From Streptomyces sp. NBC_01233 (GTDB lineage Bacteria; Actinomycetota; Actinomycetes; Streptomycetales; Streptomycetaceae): a stretch of DNA of 64,000 nt. The stretch spans positions 7,110,501 to 7,174,500 of the forward strand of contig NZ_CP108514.1 of NCBI RefSeq assembly GCF_035989305.1. The letters run 5' to 3'. The notes beneath the pieces are model-generated. The model was not told the DNA's origin, did not search any database, and saw only the letters and a list, made by a program, of their open reading frames with translations. This document shows, in pieces, positions 10,650-17,682 of this stretch. Every line of letters starts with the position of its first letter. The first letter of the stretch is position 1. The translations under genes and the position numbers were made by a program.

Positions 10650-10668
10650 TTAGGCATGCCTAACCTAA
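10650..10668. promoter_or_regulatory. Iron box (DmdR1/IdeR/DtxR-type operator)
   Basis: On the minus strand the 19-mer TTAGGTTAGGCATGCCTAA matches the actinobacterial iron box consensus TTAGGTTAGGCTAACCTAA at 16 of 19 positions. Its core TTAGGCATGCCTAA is a perfect 14-bp palindrome. It lies directly upstream of the DUF2470 gene. Confidence 0.8.
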
Positions 10669-10748
10669 CTCATCCGGCGCTCCGGGAGTACCCGGCGTGG
10701 TTCGTGTCGCTGTTGGGCTGAACGGGTGAAACGCGAGAGGATGGGGGG

Positions 10749-10784
10749 ATGCACATGAAGCGCGCGGCTGAGGCGGCCCGGTGA
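10749..10784 (+). CDS. Possible 11-codon leader ORF coupled to the SepF-like gene
   Basis: ATG at 10749, preceded by a G-rich stretch (GGATGGGGGG), encodes MHMKRAAEAAR. It stops at a TGA overlapping the GTG of the SepF-like gene (GTGA). The short length makes chance likely, but the coupling would explain the weak Shine-Dalgarno sequence of the downstream GTG. Confidence 0.25.
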   Translation: MHMKRAAEAAR

Positions 10785-11176
10785 GCAGGTACGACGTCAC
10801 CGACGAACAGTGGGAGGGGCTCGCGCAGGTGGTCCCCCTGCGCAGTCGCAACGAGTGGCCCTCCCGGGTGGACCACCGCACGATCCCCAAGGCGCCCGGA
10901 GCGTCGGTGGCGGAGCAGCGGCGCTTCGTGGTGATCAGAGTTCAGATTTTCGCGGACGCGCGGGAGGTGGCGGAGTACCTGATCGCGCAGATTCCGGTGC
11001 TGCTCGACCTCACCGGCGCGGACAGCGAAGTGGCCAAGCGCATCCTGGACTTCAGCAGCGGCGTGGTCTTCGGGCTCGGCAGCGGCATGCACCGGGTGGA
11101 CCGGAACGTCTTCCTGCTGGCCCCCGTGGGGACCGAGGTCGAGGGGATCGCGGCCGCGGCCGTCCCCCGATCGTAG
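10781..11176 (+). CDS. SepF-like cell division protein paralogue
   Basis: 131 residues. The C-terminal two thirds match the SepF/DUF552 core: VVIRVQIFADAREVAEYLI, IPVLLDLTGADSEVAKRI, DFSSGVVFGLGSGM and NVFLLAP. SepF tethers FtsZ to the membrane through an N-terminal amphipathic helix. Here the N-terminus (MSRYDVTDEQWEGLAQVVPL) is short and only weakly amphipathic, and the linker is brief. This is therefore more like the SepF-like proteins (SflA/SflB type) that streptomycetes carry besides true sepF. It is not next to ftsZ or a dcw cluster, which fits a paralogue. Confidence 0.8.
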   Translation: MSRYDVTDEQWEGLAQVVPLRSRNEWPSRVDHRTIPKAPGASVAEQRRFVVIRVQIFADAREVAEYLIAQIPVLLDLTGADSEVAKRILDFSSGVVFGLGSGMHRVDRNVFLLAPVGTEVEGIAAAAVPRS

Positions 11177-11243
11177 GAAGGTCCGCACGAGGGAACGGTT
11201 CGCCGGGGCCGCGGGGGGTCCGGCGGCCCGTACCGTCCCGCGC

Positions 11244-12707
11244 ATGGACGCCACCTTGGACGCGGCGGTGGACCCCGCCCCCGCCGCCCTCGCCCTCGCC
11301 CCCGACTCCGACCCCGACTCCGCGTTAGCCGACGGAGAGTCGGCCGACACCCCCACCGTTCCCGCTCAGGCCGGGCCGGCCCCCGCCGGCCGCGCCGCCC
11401 GTGTGCGGGCCGGTGCGACCGGGCCCCCGGTCCGGCCCGCCGCTTCCGCGGTACCGGCCGGCGCTTCCGCGGTACCGGTCGCCTCCGTGGGCGAGGGCCC
11501 CGCCTCCTCCGCGCCGGCCGGGCCGCCGCAGGCGGGCCCCGGCGGCTGCGCGCGGCCTGCCGAGCCCGCGCGGCAGCAGCCGCACCGGCGGCCCGTGGTC
11601 ACCGAGTTGAGGCTCTCCGCCTTCGGACCGCACCGGTCGGCCGCCTTCCCGCTCGGGCCCGTCACCCTCTTCGCCGGGCCGAGCGGCAGCGGCAAGTCCC
11701 AGGCCCTGGCCGCCTACGAGTCCCTGGCCGGGCTGGGGTCCGGAGCCACGCTCGAGGAGGCCTTCCCGGACCCGCGCGCCCGCATCCCCGACCTGGCCGT
11801 CCCCGACGCCCAGCGAAGGCGCGGATTCCGCCTCGGCTGCACGGTCGACGGCCCCGCCGGCCCGGTCCGGCTCGACCTCGCGGTCCAGGCCGAGCCCACG
11901 CTGCGGATCGTCGGTGAACGGCTCACGCAGGACGGGCAGATCCTGCTCGCCACCGCCCTGCGCGACCCCGGCCGGCGCTCCGTGCAGGCCGCCTGGCTGA
12001 CCGGCGGCGCCATCGGCGTCACCAGGGCCCCGCTGCCCGACGACCGGCTCGGCACGGCGCTGCTCCCGCTGCGCGTCGCCGGCTCCACGGCGGGCCAGCG
12101 GCAGGTCCTGGCCGCCGCCGAGCAGGTCGTGGTGGCCCTGCGCTCGGTGTTCCCCTGCGACCCCCGCCCCGACCGGATGCGCGCCGCCGTCCCGCCGGGC
12201 GAGGGCCGGCTGCTGGGCGACTGCGCCAACCTGGCCGACGTACTGCGGCGGACCCGCCACGAATGCGGCACCCGCCACGCACTGCTGGCCGGAGCGGCCC
12301 GTACCGGTTGCGCCGGGCCCGTCGCCGGACTCGACGTGCGGGCCTGCGCGGGCGGCGGCCCCGTCACGGCGGTGCTGGACCGGGGCCCCGCCCGGCCCGC
12401 CACTGAACTGGCCCGCCTCGGCGCGGGCGAACTGCGCTTCCTCGCGCTGGCGCTGGTCCTGCTGACCGGCCCCGGCGTGCTGGACATGGACCCGGCCGCC
12501 GAACTCCTCTCCGCACAGCAGGCCCTGACCGTGCTGGCCGACGGCTTCGACCGCGGCCTGGACCGGAGCCAGAGCGCCGAGCTGCTGCGCCTGGCCCTGC
12601 TGTCCGGCAGCCGCGGCCACATCCGGCTGGTGGCGACGGTGGGGGAGGAGACCGCGGCGACCGCCCGCCGCCTCCCGGGCGTCGCGATGGTAGACCTGAG
12701 GGCATGA
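11244..12707 (+). CDS. AAA/RecF-SMC-like ATPase with Pro/Ala-rich N-terminus
   Basis: 487 residues. Residues 1-115 are low-complexity Pro/Ala (disordered). The ATPase begins VVTELRLSAFGPHRSAAFPLGPV with Walker A AGPSGSGKS, the N-terminal pattern of RecF/SMC-type and OLD-like ATPases. A signature-like LGAGELRFLALALVLLTGP precedes a degenerate Walker B region (GPGVLDM) and a hydrophobic C-terminal lobe. No nuclease (TOPRIM) domain is visible. The stop overlaps the start of a MazG-like gene (ATGA), so the two are probably co-translated. The function is unknown. Confidence 0.6.
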   Translation: MDATLDAAVDPAPAALALAPDSDPDSALADGESADTPTVPAQAGPAPAGRAARVRAGATGPPVRPAASAVPAGASAVPVASVGEGPASSAPAGPPQAGPGGCARPAEPARQQPHRRPVVTELRLSAFGPHRSAAFPLGPVTLFAGPSGSGKSQALAAYESLAGLGSGATLEEAFPDPRARIPDLAVPDAQRRRGFRLGCTVDGPAGPVRLDLAVQAEPTLRIVGERLTQDGQILLATALRDPGRRSVQAAWLTGGAIGVTRAPLPDDRLGTALLPLRVAGSTAGQRQVLAAAEQVVVALRSVFPCDPRPDRMRAAVPPGEGRLLGDCANLADVLRRTRHECGTRHALLAGAARTGCAGPVAGLDVRACAGGGPVTAVLDRGPARPATELARLGAGELRFLALALVLLTGPGVLDMDPAAELLSAQQALTVLADGFDRGLDRSQSAELLRLALLSGSRGHIRLVATVGEETAATARRLPGVAMVDLRA

Positions 12708-13129
12708 ACGAGACGCAGGAGCCGCCGCCCGAGCGGCGGCCGGACGAACGGCCGGACGCCGGGCCCGGCGAACGGCCCTTTGAACGGCTGGACCGACTGC
12801 AGCGCCGGCTCGCGGAGTTCGCGGCCGCGCGGGGCTGGGAGCCGTACCACACGCCCAAGAACCTGGCGGCGGCGCTGAGCGTGGAGGCGTCCGAACTGGT
12901 CGAGATCTTCCAGTGGCTGACACCGGAACAGTCGGCGGAGGTCATGGAGAAGCCGGAAACCGCCCACCGCGTGGCCGATGAGGTGGCCGATGTGCTCGCG
13001 TATCTGCTGCAGTTCTGTGAGGTTCTCGGGGTGGATGTGCTGGATGCGCTCGCCGCGAAGATCGAGAGGAACGAACTCCGCTTCCCTGTGACCGGTACAC
13101 CGACACCTCATCGTCACTCTTCGGAGTGA
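12704..13129 (+). CDS. MazG-like nucleotide pyrophosphohydrolase
   Basis: 141 residues. After a Pro/Arg-rich leader (1-25), the all-alpha NTP pyrophosphatase core is clear: RLQRRLAEFAAARGWEPYHT, then EASELVEIFQW (ExxE metal ligands) and DEVADVLAYLLQFCEVLGVD (ExxD ligands). The arrangement matches the dCTPase/RS21-C6 type that cleans modified (d)NTPs to NMP plus pyrophosphate. It overlaps the upstream ATPase by 4 nt. Confidence 0.85.
   Translation: MNETQEPPPERRPDERPDAGPGERPFERLDRLQRRLAEFAAARGWEPYHTPKNLAAALSVEASELVEIFQWLTPEQSAEVMEKPETAHRVADEVADVLAYLLQFCEVLGVDVLDALAAKIERNELRFPVTGTPTPHRHSSE
13114..13129 (+). terminator. UUCG-capped hairpin at the stop of the MazG-like gene
   Basis: TCACTC-TTCG-GAGTGA is a 6-bp stem with a stable UUCG tetraloop. 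The right arm ends on the stop codon and the flanks can partly extend it (CTCATC/GATGAG). No U-tract follows. It could be a terminator or a 3' stabilising hairpin. Confidence 0.4.
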
Positions 13130-13252
13130 TGAGCTCATCTACAATCACATTTGTGTCCACATTTTCCGAATACCCCTGGCTTTACCGGCCCGTTGCCATC
13201 ACTCTGGGTAGTGGTGAGGATGGCGGGATGTCGTGCGGACGGGGGACGGCAT

Positions 13253-13738
13253 ATGGATGCGGTACGGCTCATCGCGGCCGGCCGGCACGCGCTGGCACAG
13301 AGCAGGGCTGCGTGGGACATCGTGGGCGAGGCCTGGCAGGCCCAGGCGCTCGCGCAGGGGATCGGGAGCTATCTGGCGGTCACCGGGCCGCCGGAGCTGA
13401 GATCGGAGGCACGGGGACTGGGGGAAGCGGGAGGCAGAGGGTGCGGGGTGCTCGACAGAGCCGCCCTGCGCGGCGAGGGCAGCGCGCCCGAGTATCCGCC
13501 GCGGGCGGCACAGCTGAGCGAGGTCTCGGATGTCCGCCAGGCGCTGCTCGGGCTGCAGGCGCTGCTGGGCGAAGTGGGGATAGCCCTGGTCGGGGTGGCC
13601 TGCGGCACGGACGACGAGACCCTGTACTGGCAGTGCATAGAGTCGATCGACGCGGCTGACGAGTCGAGCGACCGGGTACGGGGGATCCTGCGCCGCATGG
13701 TGGTCCGCGAGCGGGGATCCGCCTCGGGCGTGGCCTGA
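13253..13738 (+). CDS. Uncharacterised actinomycete protein (DUF6099-like)
   Basis: 161 residues from the ATG at 13253 (GGGGGA upstream); an earlier GTG/ATG at 13151 gives an unrelated leader and is rejected. It is mostly helical: MDAVRLIAAGRHALAQSRAA, then EAWQAQALAQGIGS, and a C-terminal part with EVGIALVGVACGTDDETLYW. There is no signal peptide or catalytic motif. From memory it resembles the Streptomyces family catalogued as DUF6099, which I cannot verify here. The upstream gap is A/T-richer than its surroundings (CTACAATCACATTTGTG) and probably holds the promoter. Confidence 0.6.
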   Translation: MDAVRLIAAGRHALAQSRAAWDIVGEAWQAQALAQGIGSYLAVTGPPELRSEARGLGEAGGRGCGVLDRAALRGEGSAPEYPPRAAQLSEVSDVRQALLGLQALLGEVGIALVGVACGTDDETLYWQCIESIDAADESSDRVRGILRRMVVRERGSASGVA

Positions 13739-13787
13739 TGCGGGTGAATCGAGTGGGGTCCCGCCGTGCGCGGCGGGACCCGCACGG

Positions 13788-14033
13788 TCAGGACGACCGG
13801 TAGGACGGGTGCTCGCCCTGGAGGGTGCGGTCCGTGGAGGACTGGAGATCGGCGTCGAGCTGCGAGAGGTCGGCGTTCAGCGCCGCCATCAGCTCTTCCA
13901 TCTGCTGCAGCAGGCCCTTCGGCGCGCCGCCGCCCTGGGCGGGTGCCGCGGACTCCTGGTGTGCGTGCTCGTGTGCTGCCTGTCCGGTCGGTCCGGTCTG
14001 TCGCGGGGTCTCCGGCACGGCCTCGTGGGACAT
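13788..14033 (-). CDS. Small hydrophilic protein, helical C-terminus
   Basis: 81 residues from an ATG preceded by a near-perfect GAGGAGG five bases upstream. The N-terminus is His/Gln/Pro-rich (AAHEHAHQESAAPAQGGG). Residues ~40-65 (LLQQMEELMAALNADLSQLD) form an amphipathic heptad-like helix suited to a coiled coil. The tail is Ser-rich (HPSYRSS). No family recognised. Longer reading upstream to 14255 is not protein-like. Confidence 0.55.
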   Translation of the reverse strand: MSHEAVPETPRQTGPTGQAAHEHAHQESAAPAQGGGAPKGLLQQMEELMAALNADLSQLDADLQSSTDRTLQGEHPSYRSS

Positions 14034-14235
14034 GGCGGCCTCCTCGGCCCTGGCCCTTCCAAGGCGGAAGGGGGCGGTGGACGCACTGGCGGGAGTCCGC
14101 CGGCGCGCGGGCCGGGCGGTCCGGCTCCGTCCGAGGAAACGATCCCCATCCGGGCTGGTCACTGGCGGCCTCCCCGGTGGACCATCCGGTTGACGCAGAT
14201 TCACCCGGCCGGGGCGGGACGGGCAGGATGGGTTC

Positions 14236-15159
14236 ATGGATCTGCGCATTTTCACCGAGCCCCAGCAGGGTGCGAGCTACGACACCCTCCTGAGCGTCGC
14301 CAAGGCCACCGAGGAACTGGGTTTTGACGCCTTCTTCCGCTCCGACCACTACCTGAAGATGGGATCCGCCGACGGCCTGCCGGGTCCCACGGACGCCTGG
14401 ATCACCCTCGCCGGCCTGGCCCGCGAGACCAAGCGGATCCGGCTGGGCACGCTGATGACGGCCGGCACCTTCCGGCTGCCCGGCGTCCTCGCCATCCAGG
14501 TGGCGCAGGTGGACCAGATGTCCGGTGGCCGCATCGAACTGGGCCTGGGCGCGGGCTGGTTCGCGCAGGAGCACAAGGCGTACGGGATCCCCTTCCCGGC
14601 GGACCGGATGTCCCGGCTGGAGGAACAGCTGGCCATCGTCACCGGCATGTGGGCCACCGAGGCGGGCGCCACCTTCGACTTCGCGGGCCGCCACTACCAG
14701 GTGGAGAACTCGCCCGCGCTGCCCAAGCCCGCCCAGGCCAAGGTCCCCGTCCTCATCGGCGGCCACGGAGCCAAGCGCACCCCGCGGCTCGCCGCGCGCT
14801 ACGCGTCCGAGTTCAACGTGCCGTTCGCGTCGATCGCCGACAGCGAGCGGCAGTTCGGCCGCGTCCGGGAGGCGGCCGAGGAGGCCGGCCGCAAGCCCGA
14901 CGACCTGATCTACTCCAATGCCCTCGTCGTGTGCGTGGGCAAGGACGATGCCGAAGTGGCCCGCCGGGCCGCCGCCATCGGCCGGGACGTGGACGAGCTC
15001 AAGGCCAACGGCCTGGCCGGCTCCCCGTCCGAGGTCGTGGAGAAGATCGGCGCCTACGAGGCCACCGGCTCCTCGCGCGTCTACCTCCAGCTGCTCGACC
15101 TCGACGACCTGGACCACCTGGAGCTGATCTCCGCCCAGGTGCTCTCCCAGCTCGGATAG
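14236..15159 (+). CDS. LLM-class F420-dependent oxidoreductase
   Basis: 307 residues, luciferase-like TIM barrel using F420 or FMN. Typical segments are FDAFFRSDHYLKMG, AWITLAGLARETKRIRLGTL, the LELGLGAGW-type motif (RIELGLGAGWFAQEH) and KVPVLIGGHGAKRTPRLAARYA. The substrate is unknown. Start at the ATG directly before DLRIFTEP. It is followed 13 nt later by homocysteine methyltransferase, probably in one transcript, though no functional link is evident. Confidence 0.85.
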   Translation: MDLRIFTEPQQGASYDTLLSVAKATEELGFDAFFRSDHYLKMGSADGLPGPTDAWITLAGLARETKRIRLGTLMTAGTFRLPGVLAIQVAQVDQMSGGRIELGLGAGWFAQEHKAYGIPFPADRMSRLEEQLAIVTGMWATEAGATFDFAGRHYQVENSPALPKPAQAKVPVLIGGHGAKRTPRLAARYASEFNVPFASIADSERQFGRVREAAEEAGRKPDDLIYSNALVVCVGKDDAEVARRAAAIGRDVDELKANGLAGSPSEVVEKIGAYEATGSSRVYLQLLDLDDLDHLELISAQVLSQLG

Positions 15160-15172
15160 GAGGAACCGCCCC

Positions 15173-16114
15173 GTGCCACGCGCGTCCGGCCCGCTCGCCG
15201 AGGCCCTCGGCCGCAGGACCGTGCTCCTGGACGGCGGACTGAGCAACCAGCTCGCCGCCCAGGGCTGCGACCTCTCCGGCGACCTCTGGTCGGGCCGGGT
15301 CCTCGCCGAGCGGCCGGACCAGGTGGAGGCCGCCCACGCGGCGTACGCGCGGGCCGGCGCCGAGGTGCTGATCACCGCCAGCTACCAGGTCGGCTACGAG
15401 GCCTTCGCCGCCCACGGCCACGACCGCGCCGCGACCACCGCCCTGTTGCACCGCAGCGTCGCCCTCGCCGCCCGTGCGGCCGGGGCCGCAGACCACGAGG
15501 TGTGGGTGGCAGCCTCGGTGGGCCCGTACGGGGCGGTGCTCGCGGACGGCTCCGAGTACCGCGGCCGGTACGGCCTGAGCGTGCGCGAGCTCGCCGCCTT
15601 CCACCGCCCCCGCATCGAGGCCCTGCTCGACGCCGGCCCCGACGTCCTCGCCGTGGAGACCCTGCCCGACCCGGACGAGGCCGAGGCCGTGCTCACCGTC
15701 CTCGTGGAAACGGGAGCCCCCGCCTGGCTGAGTTACACCGTGGCCGACGGCCGCACCCGCTCCGGCGCGGCCCTCCCCGAGGCCTTCGCCCTCGCCGCGC
15801 AGGCCCCGGAGATCATCGCGCTCGGCGTCAACTGCTGCGATCCGGCCGAGGTCCTCCCCGCCCTCGAAGCGGCCGCCACCACCACCCGCAAGCCGCTCCT
15901 GGCCTACCCCAACGACGGCTCCGTCTGGGACGCCGCCACCCGCACCTGGCACACCCCCCAGACCCTCGCCCCGTGGCCCACCCGGGCCTGGCACCGCGCC
16001 GGCGCCCGCCTCATCGGCGGCTGCTGCCGCATCGGCCCCGACCGGATCGCCGCCCTGGCCGCCGCCGTACACACCCCAGAAGGCCGGGGCGCCCCCGGCG
16101 GGGAGTCGGCCTGA
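15173..16114 (+). CDS. mmuM: Homocysteine S-methyltransferase
   Basis: 313 residues, GTG start preceded by GGAGGAA. Transfers a methyl group from S-methylmethionine or SAM to homocysteine, making methionine. The pterin-like barrel opens with TVLLDGGLSNQLAAQG, and the zinc/thiol ligands are in GVNCCDP and the C-terminal IGGCCRIGP. No cobalamin or folate domains are present, so this is the short MmuM/YagD type. Confidence 0.9.
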   Translation: MPRASGPLAEALGRRTVLLDGGLSNQLAAQGCDLSGDLWSGRVLAERPDQVEAAHAAYARAGAEVLITASYQVGYEAFAAHGHDRAATTALLHRSVALAARAAGAADHEVWVAASVGPYGAVLADGSEYRGRYGLSVRELAAFHRPRIEALLDAGPDVLAVETLPDPDEAEAVLTVLVETGAPAWLSYTVADGRTRSGAALPEAFALAAQAPEIIALGVNCCDPAEVLPALEAAATTTRKPLLAYPNDGSVWDAATRTWHTPQTLAPWPTRAWHRAGARLIGGCCRIGPDRIAALAAAVHTPEGRGAPGGESA

Positions 16115-16167
16115 CCCCCCGGAAAACGAGAGGCGCTCAGGTGCGGTGACCAGCAACAATCGGTCGT

Positions 16168-17682
16168 GTGTTCCTGACGATCTCCACCACCGGCTCCCCT
16201 GAACGTCCCGCCACCGACCTGGGCTACCTGCTGCACAAGCATCCCGGGAAGACGCAGGCGTTCTCCACCTCCCACGGCACCGCCCACGTGTTCTACCCCG
16301 AGGCCACGGCCGAGCGGTGCACGGCGGCCCTGTTGCTGGAGGTGGATCCCGTCGCGCTCGTGCGGCGCGGTCAGGGCAAGGGCCGTGGCGGGACGCCCGA
16401 CGCCGCGCTCGCCCAGTACGTCAACGACCGCCCGTACGCCGCCTCCTCGCTGCTCGCCGTCGCGCTCAGCGGGGTGTTCCGCACCGCGCTCAAGGGCCAG
16501 TGCGCCCTCCGCCCGGAACTCCCGGAGCAGGCGCTGCCGCTGCGCATCGAGATCCCGGTGCTGCCCGCACGCGGCGGGGCGGGGCTCGTGCACCGGCTGT
16601 TCGACCCGCTCGGCTGGGACCTCGTACAGGCCGAGGCCGTACCGCTCGACGAGCAGTTCCCCGAGTGGGGGGACTCGCGCTACGTACGGCTCGTCCTGGA
16701 GGGAGAGCTGCGTCTGGCGGACGCCCTGCGCCAGCTCTACGTGCTGCTGCCGGTGCTCGACGACGCCAAGCACTACTGGATCGCCCCCGACGAGGTCGAC
16801 AAGCTGCTGCGCGCCGGAGACGGCTGGCTCGCCGCCCACCCCCAGAACGGGCTGATCAGCTCCCGCTACCTGGCCCGCCACAAGCGGCTGACCCAGGACG
16901 CCGTCGAGCGCCTGGAACTGGTCCGCCTCGCCGAGGCCGACGGCAGCGAGGTCGAGGAGCTCGACAACGCCGTGGACGAGACGCGCGACACCGAGGAGCG
17001 GCCCGTGCCGCTCGCGGTCCAGCGGCGCGAGGCGATCCTCGCCGCGCTGCGGGCCGCGGGTGCCCAGCGGGTGCTGGACCTCGGCTGCGGTCAGGGCCAG
17101 CTGGTGCAGGCCCTGCTCAAGGACCCGGCGTACACCGAGATCATCGGCATGGACGTGTCCGTACGGGCCCTGAACACGGCGGCCCGGCGGCTGCGCCTGG
17201 ATCGGCTGGGCGAGCGGCAGAGCTCGCGCGTCACGCTCCTGCAGGGCTCGCTCGCCTACACCGACAAGCGACTGGCCGGCTACGACGCGGCCGTGCTCAG
17301 CGAGGTCATCGAGCACCTGGACCTGGAGCGGCTGCCCGCGCTGGAGTACGTGGTGTTCGGCTCGGCCCGCCCCCGCACGGTCCTCGTGACCACCCCGAAC
17401 GTCGAGTACAACGTCCGCTGGGAGACCCTGCCCGCCGGGCACGTCCGGCACGGCGACCACCGCTTCGAGTGGACCCGCGAGGAGTTCCGCGCCTGGGCCG
17501 ACGCCGTGGCGGCGCGCCACGGGTACGAGGTCGCGTACGTCCCCGTCGGCGACGACGACCCCGAGGTCGGGCCGCCGACGCAGATGGCCGTCTTCACACA
17601 GGCCGACACCACCGCCGACACGACCACGAGCACCGGCACGACCACCACCACCGACACCCCGAAGGAGGGCGAGGCAGCATGA
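16168..17682 (+). CDS. hen1: 3'-terminal RNA ribose 2'-O-methyltransferase Hen1
   Basis: 504 residues. It marks the 3' end of a cut RNA with a 2'-O-methyl group during repair so that the rejoined site resists a second ribotoxin cut. The N-terminal ~260 residues are the Hen1-specific domain that stabilises and activates the Pnkp ligase. The C-terminal methyltransferase has SAM motif DLGCGQG (304-310) and the Mn-binding set E379, E382, H383 and H431 (SEVIEHL; DHRFEW), matching plant HEN1. The tail is a Thr-rich tract (TADTTTSTGTTTTTDTP). The stop overlaps pnkp by 4 nt. Confidence 0.93.
   Translation: MFLTISTTGSPERPATDLGYLLHKHPGKTQAFSTSHGTAHVFYPEATAERCTAALLLEVDPVALVRRGQGKGRGGTPDAALAQYVNDRPYAASSLLAVALSGVFRTALKGQCALRPELPEQALPLRIEIPVLPARGGAGLVHRLFDPLGWDLVQAEAVPLDEQFPEWGDSRYVRLVLEGELRLADALRQLYVLLPVLDDAKHYWIAPDEVDKLLRAGDGWLAAHPQNGLISSRYLARHKRLTQDAVERLELVRLAEADGSEVEELDNAVDETRDTEERPVPLAVQRREAILAALRAAGAQRVLDLGCGQGQLVQALLKDPAYTEIIGMDVSVRALNTAARRLRLDRLGERQSSRVTLLQGSLAYTDKRLAGYDAAVLSEVIEHLDLERLPALEYVVFGSARPRTVLVTTPNVEYNVRWETLPAGHVRHGDHRFEWTREEFRAWADAVAARHGYEVAYVPVGDDDPEVGPPTQMAVFTQADTTADTTTSTGTTTTTDTPKEGEAA

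Noticed and set aside
16317..17678. N-terminal extension of Pnkp through hen1 (1310-residue frame)
   Set aside because: Pnkp begins at the ATG overlapping the hen1 stop, immediately before its kinase domain. The upstream frame is out-of-register hen1.
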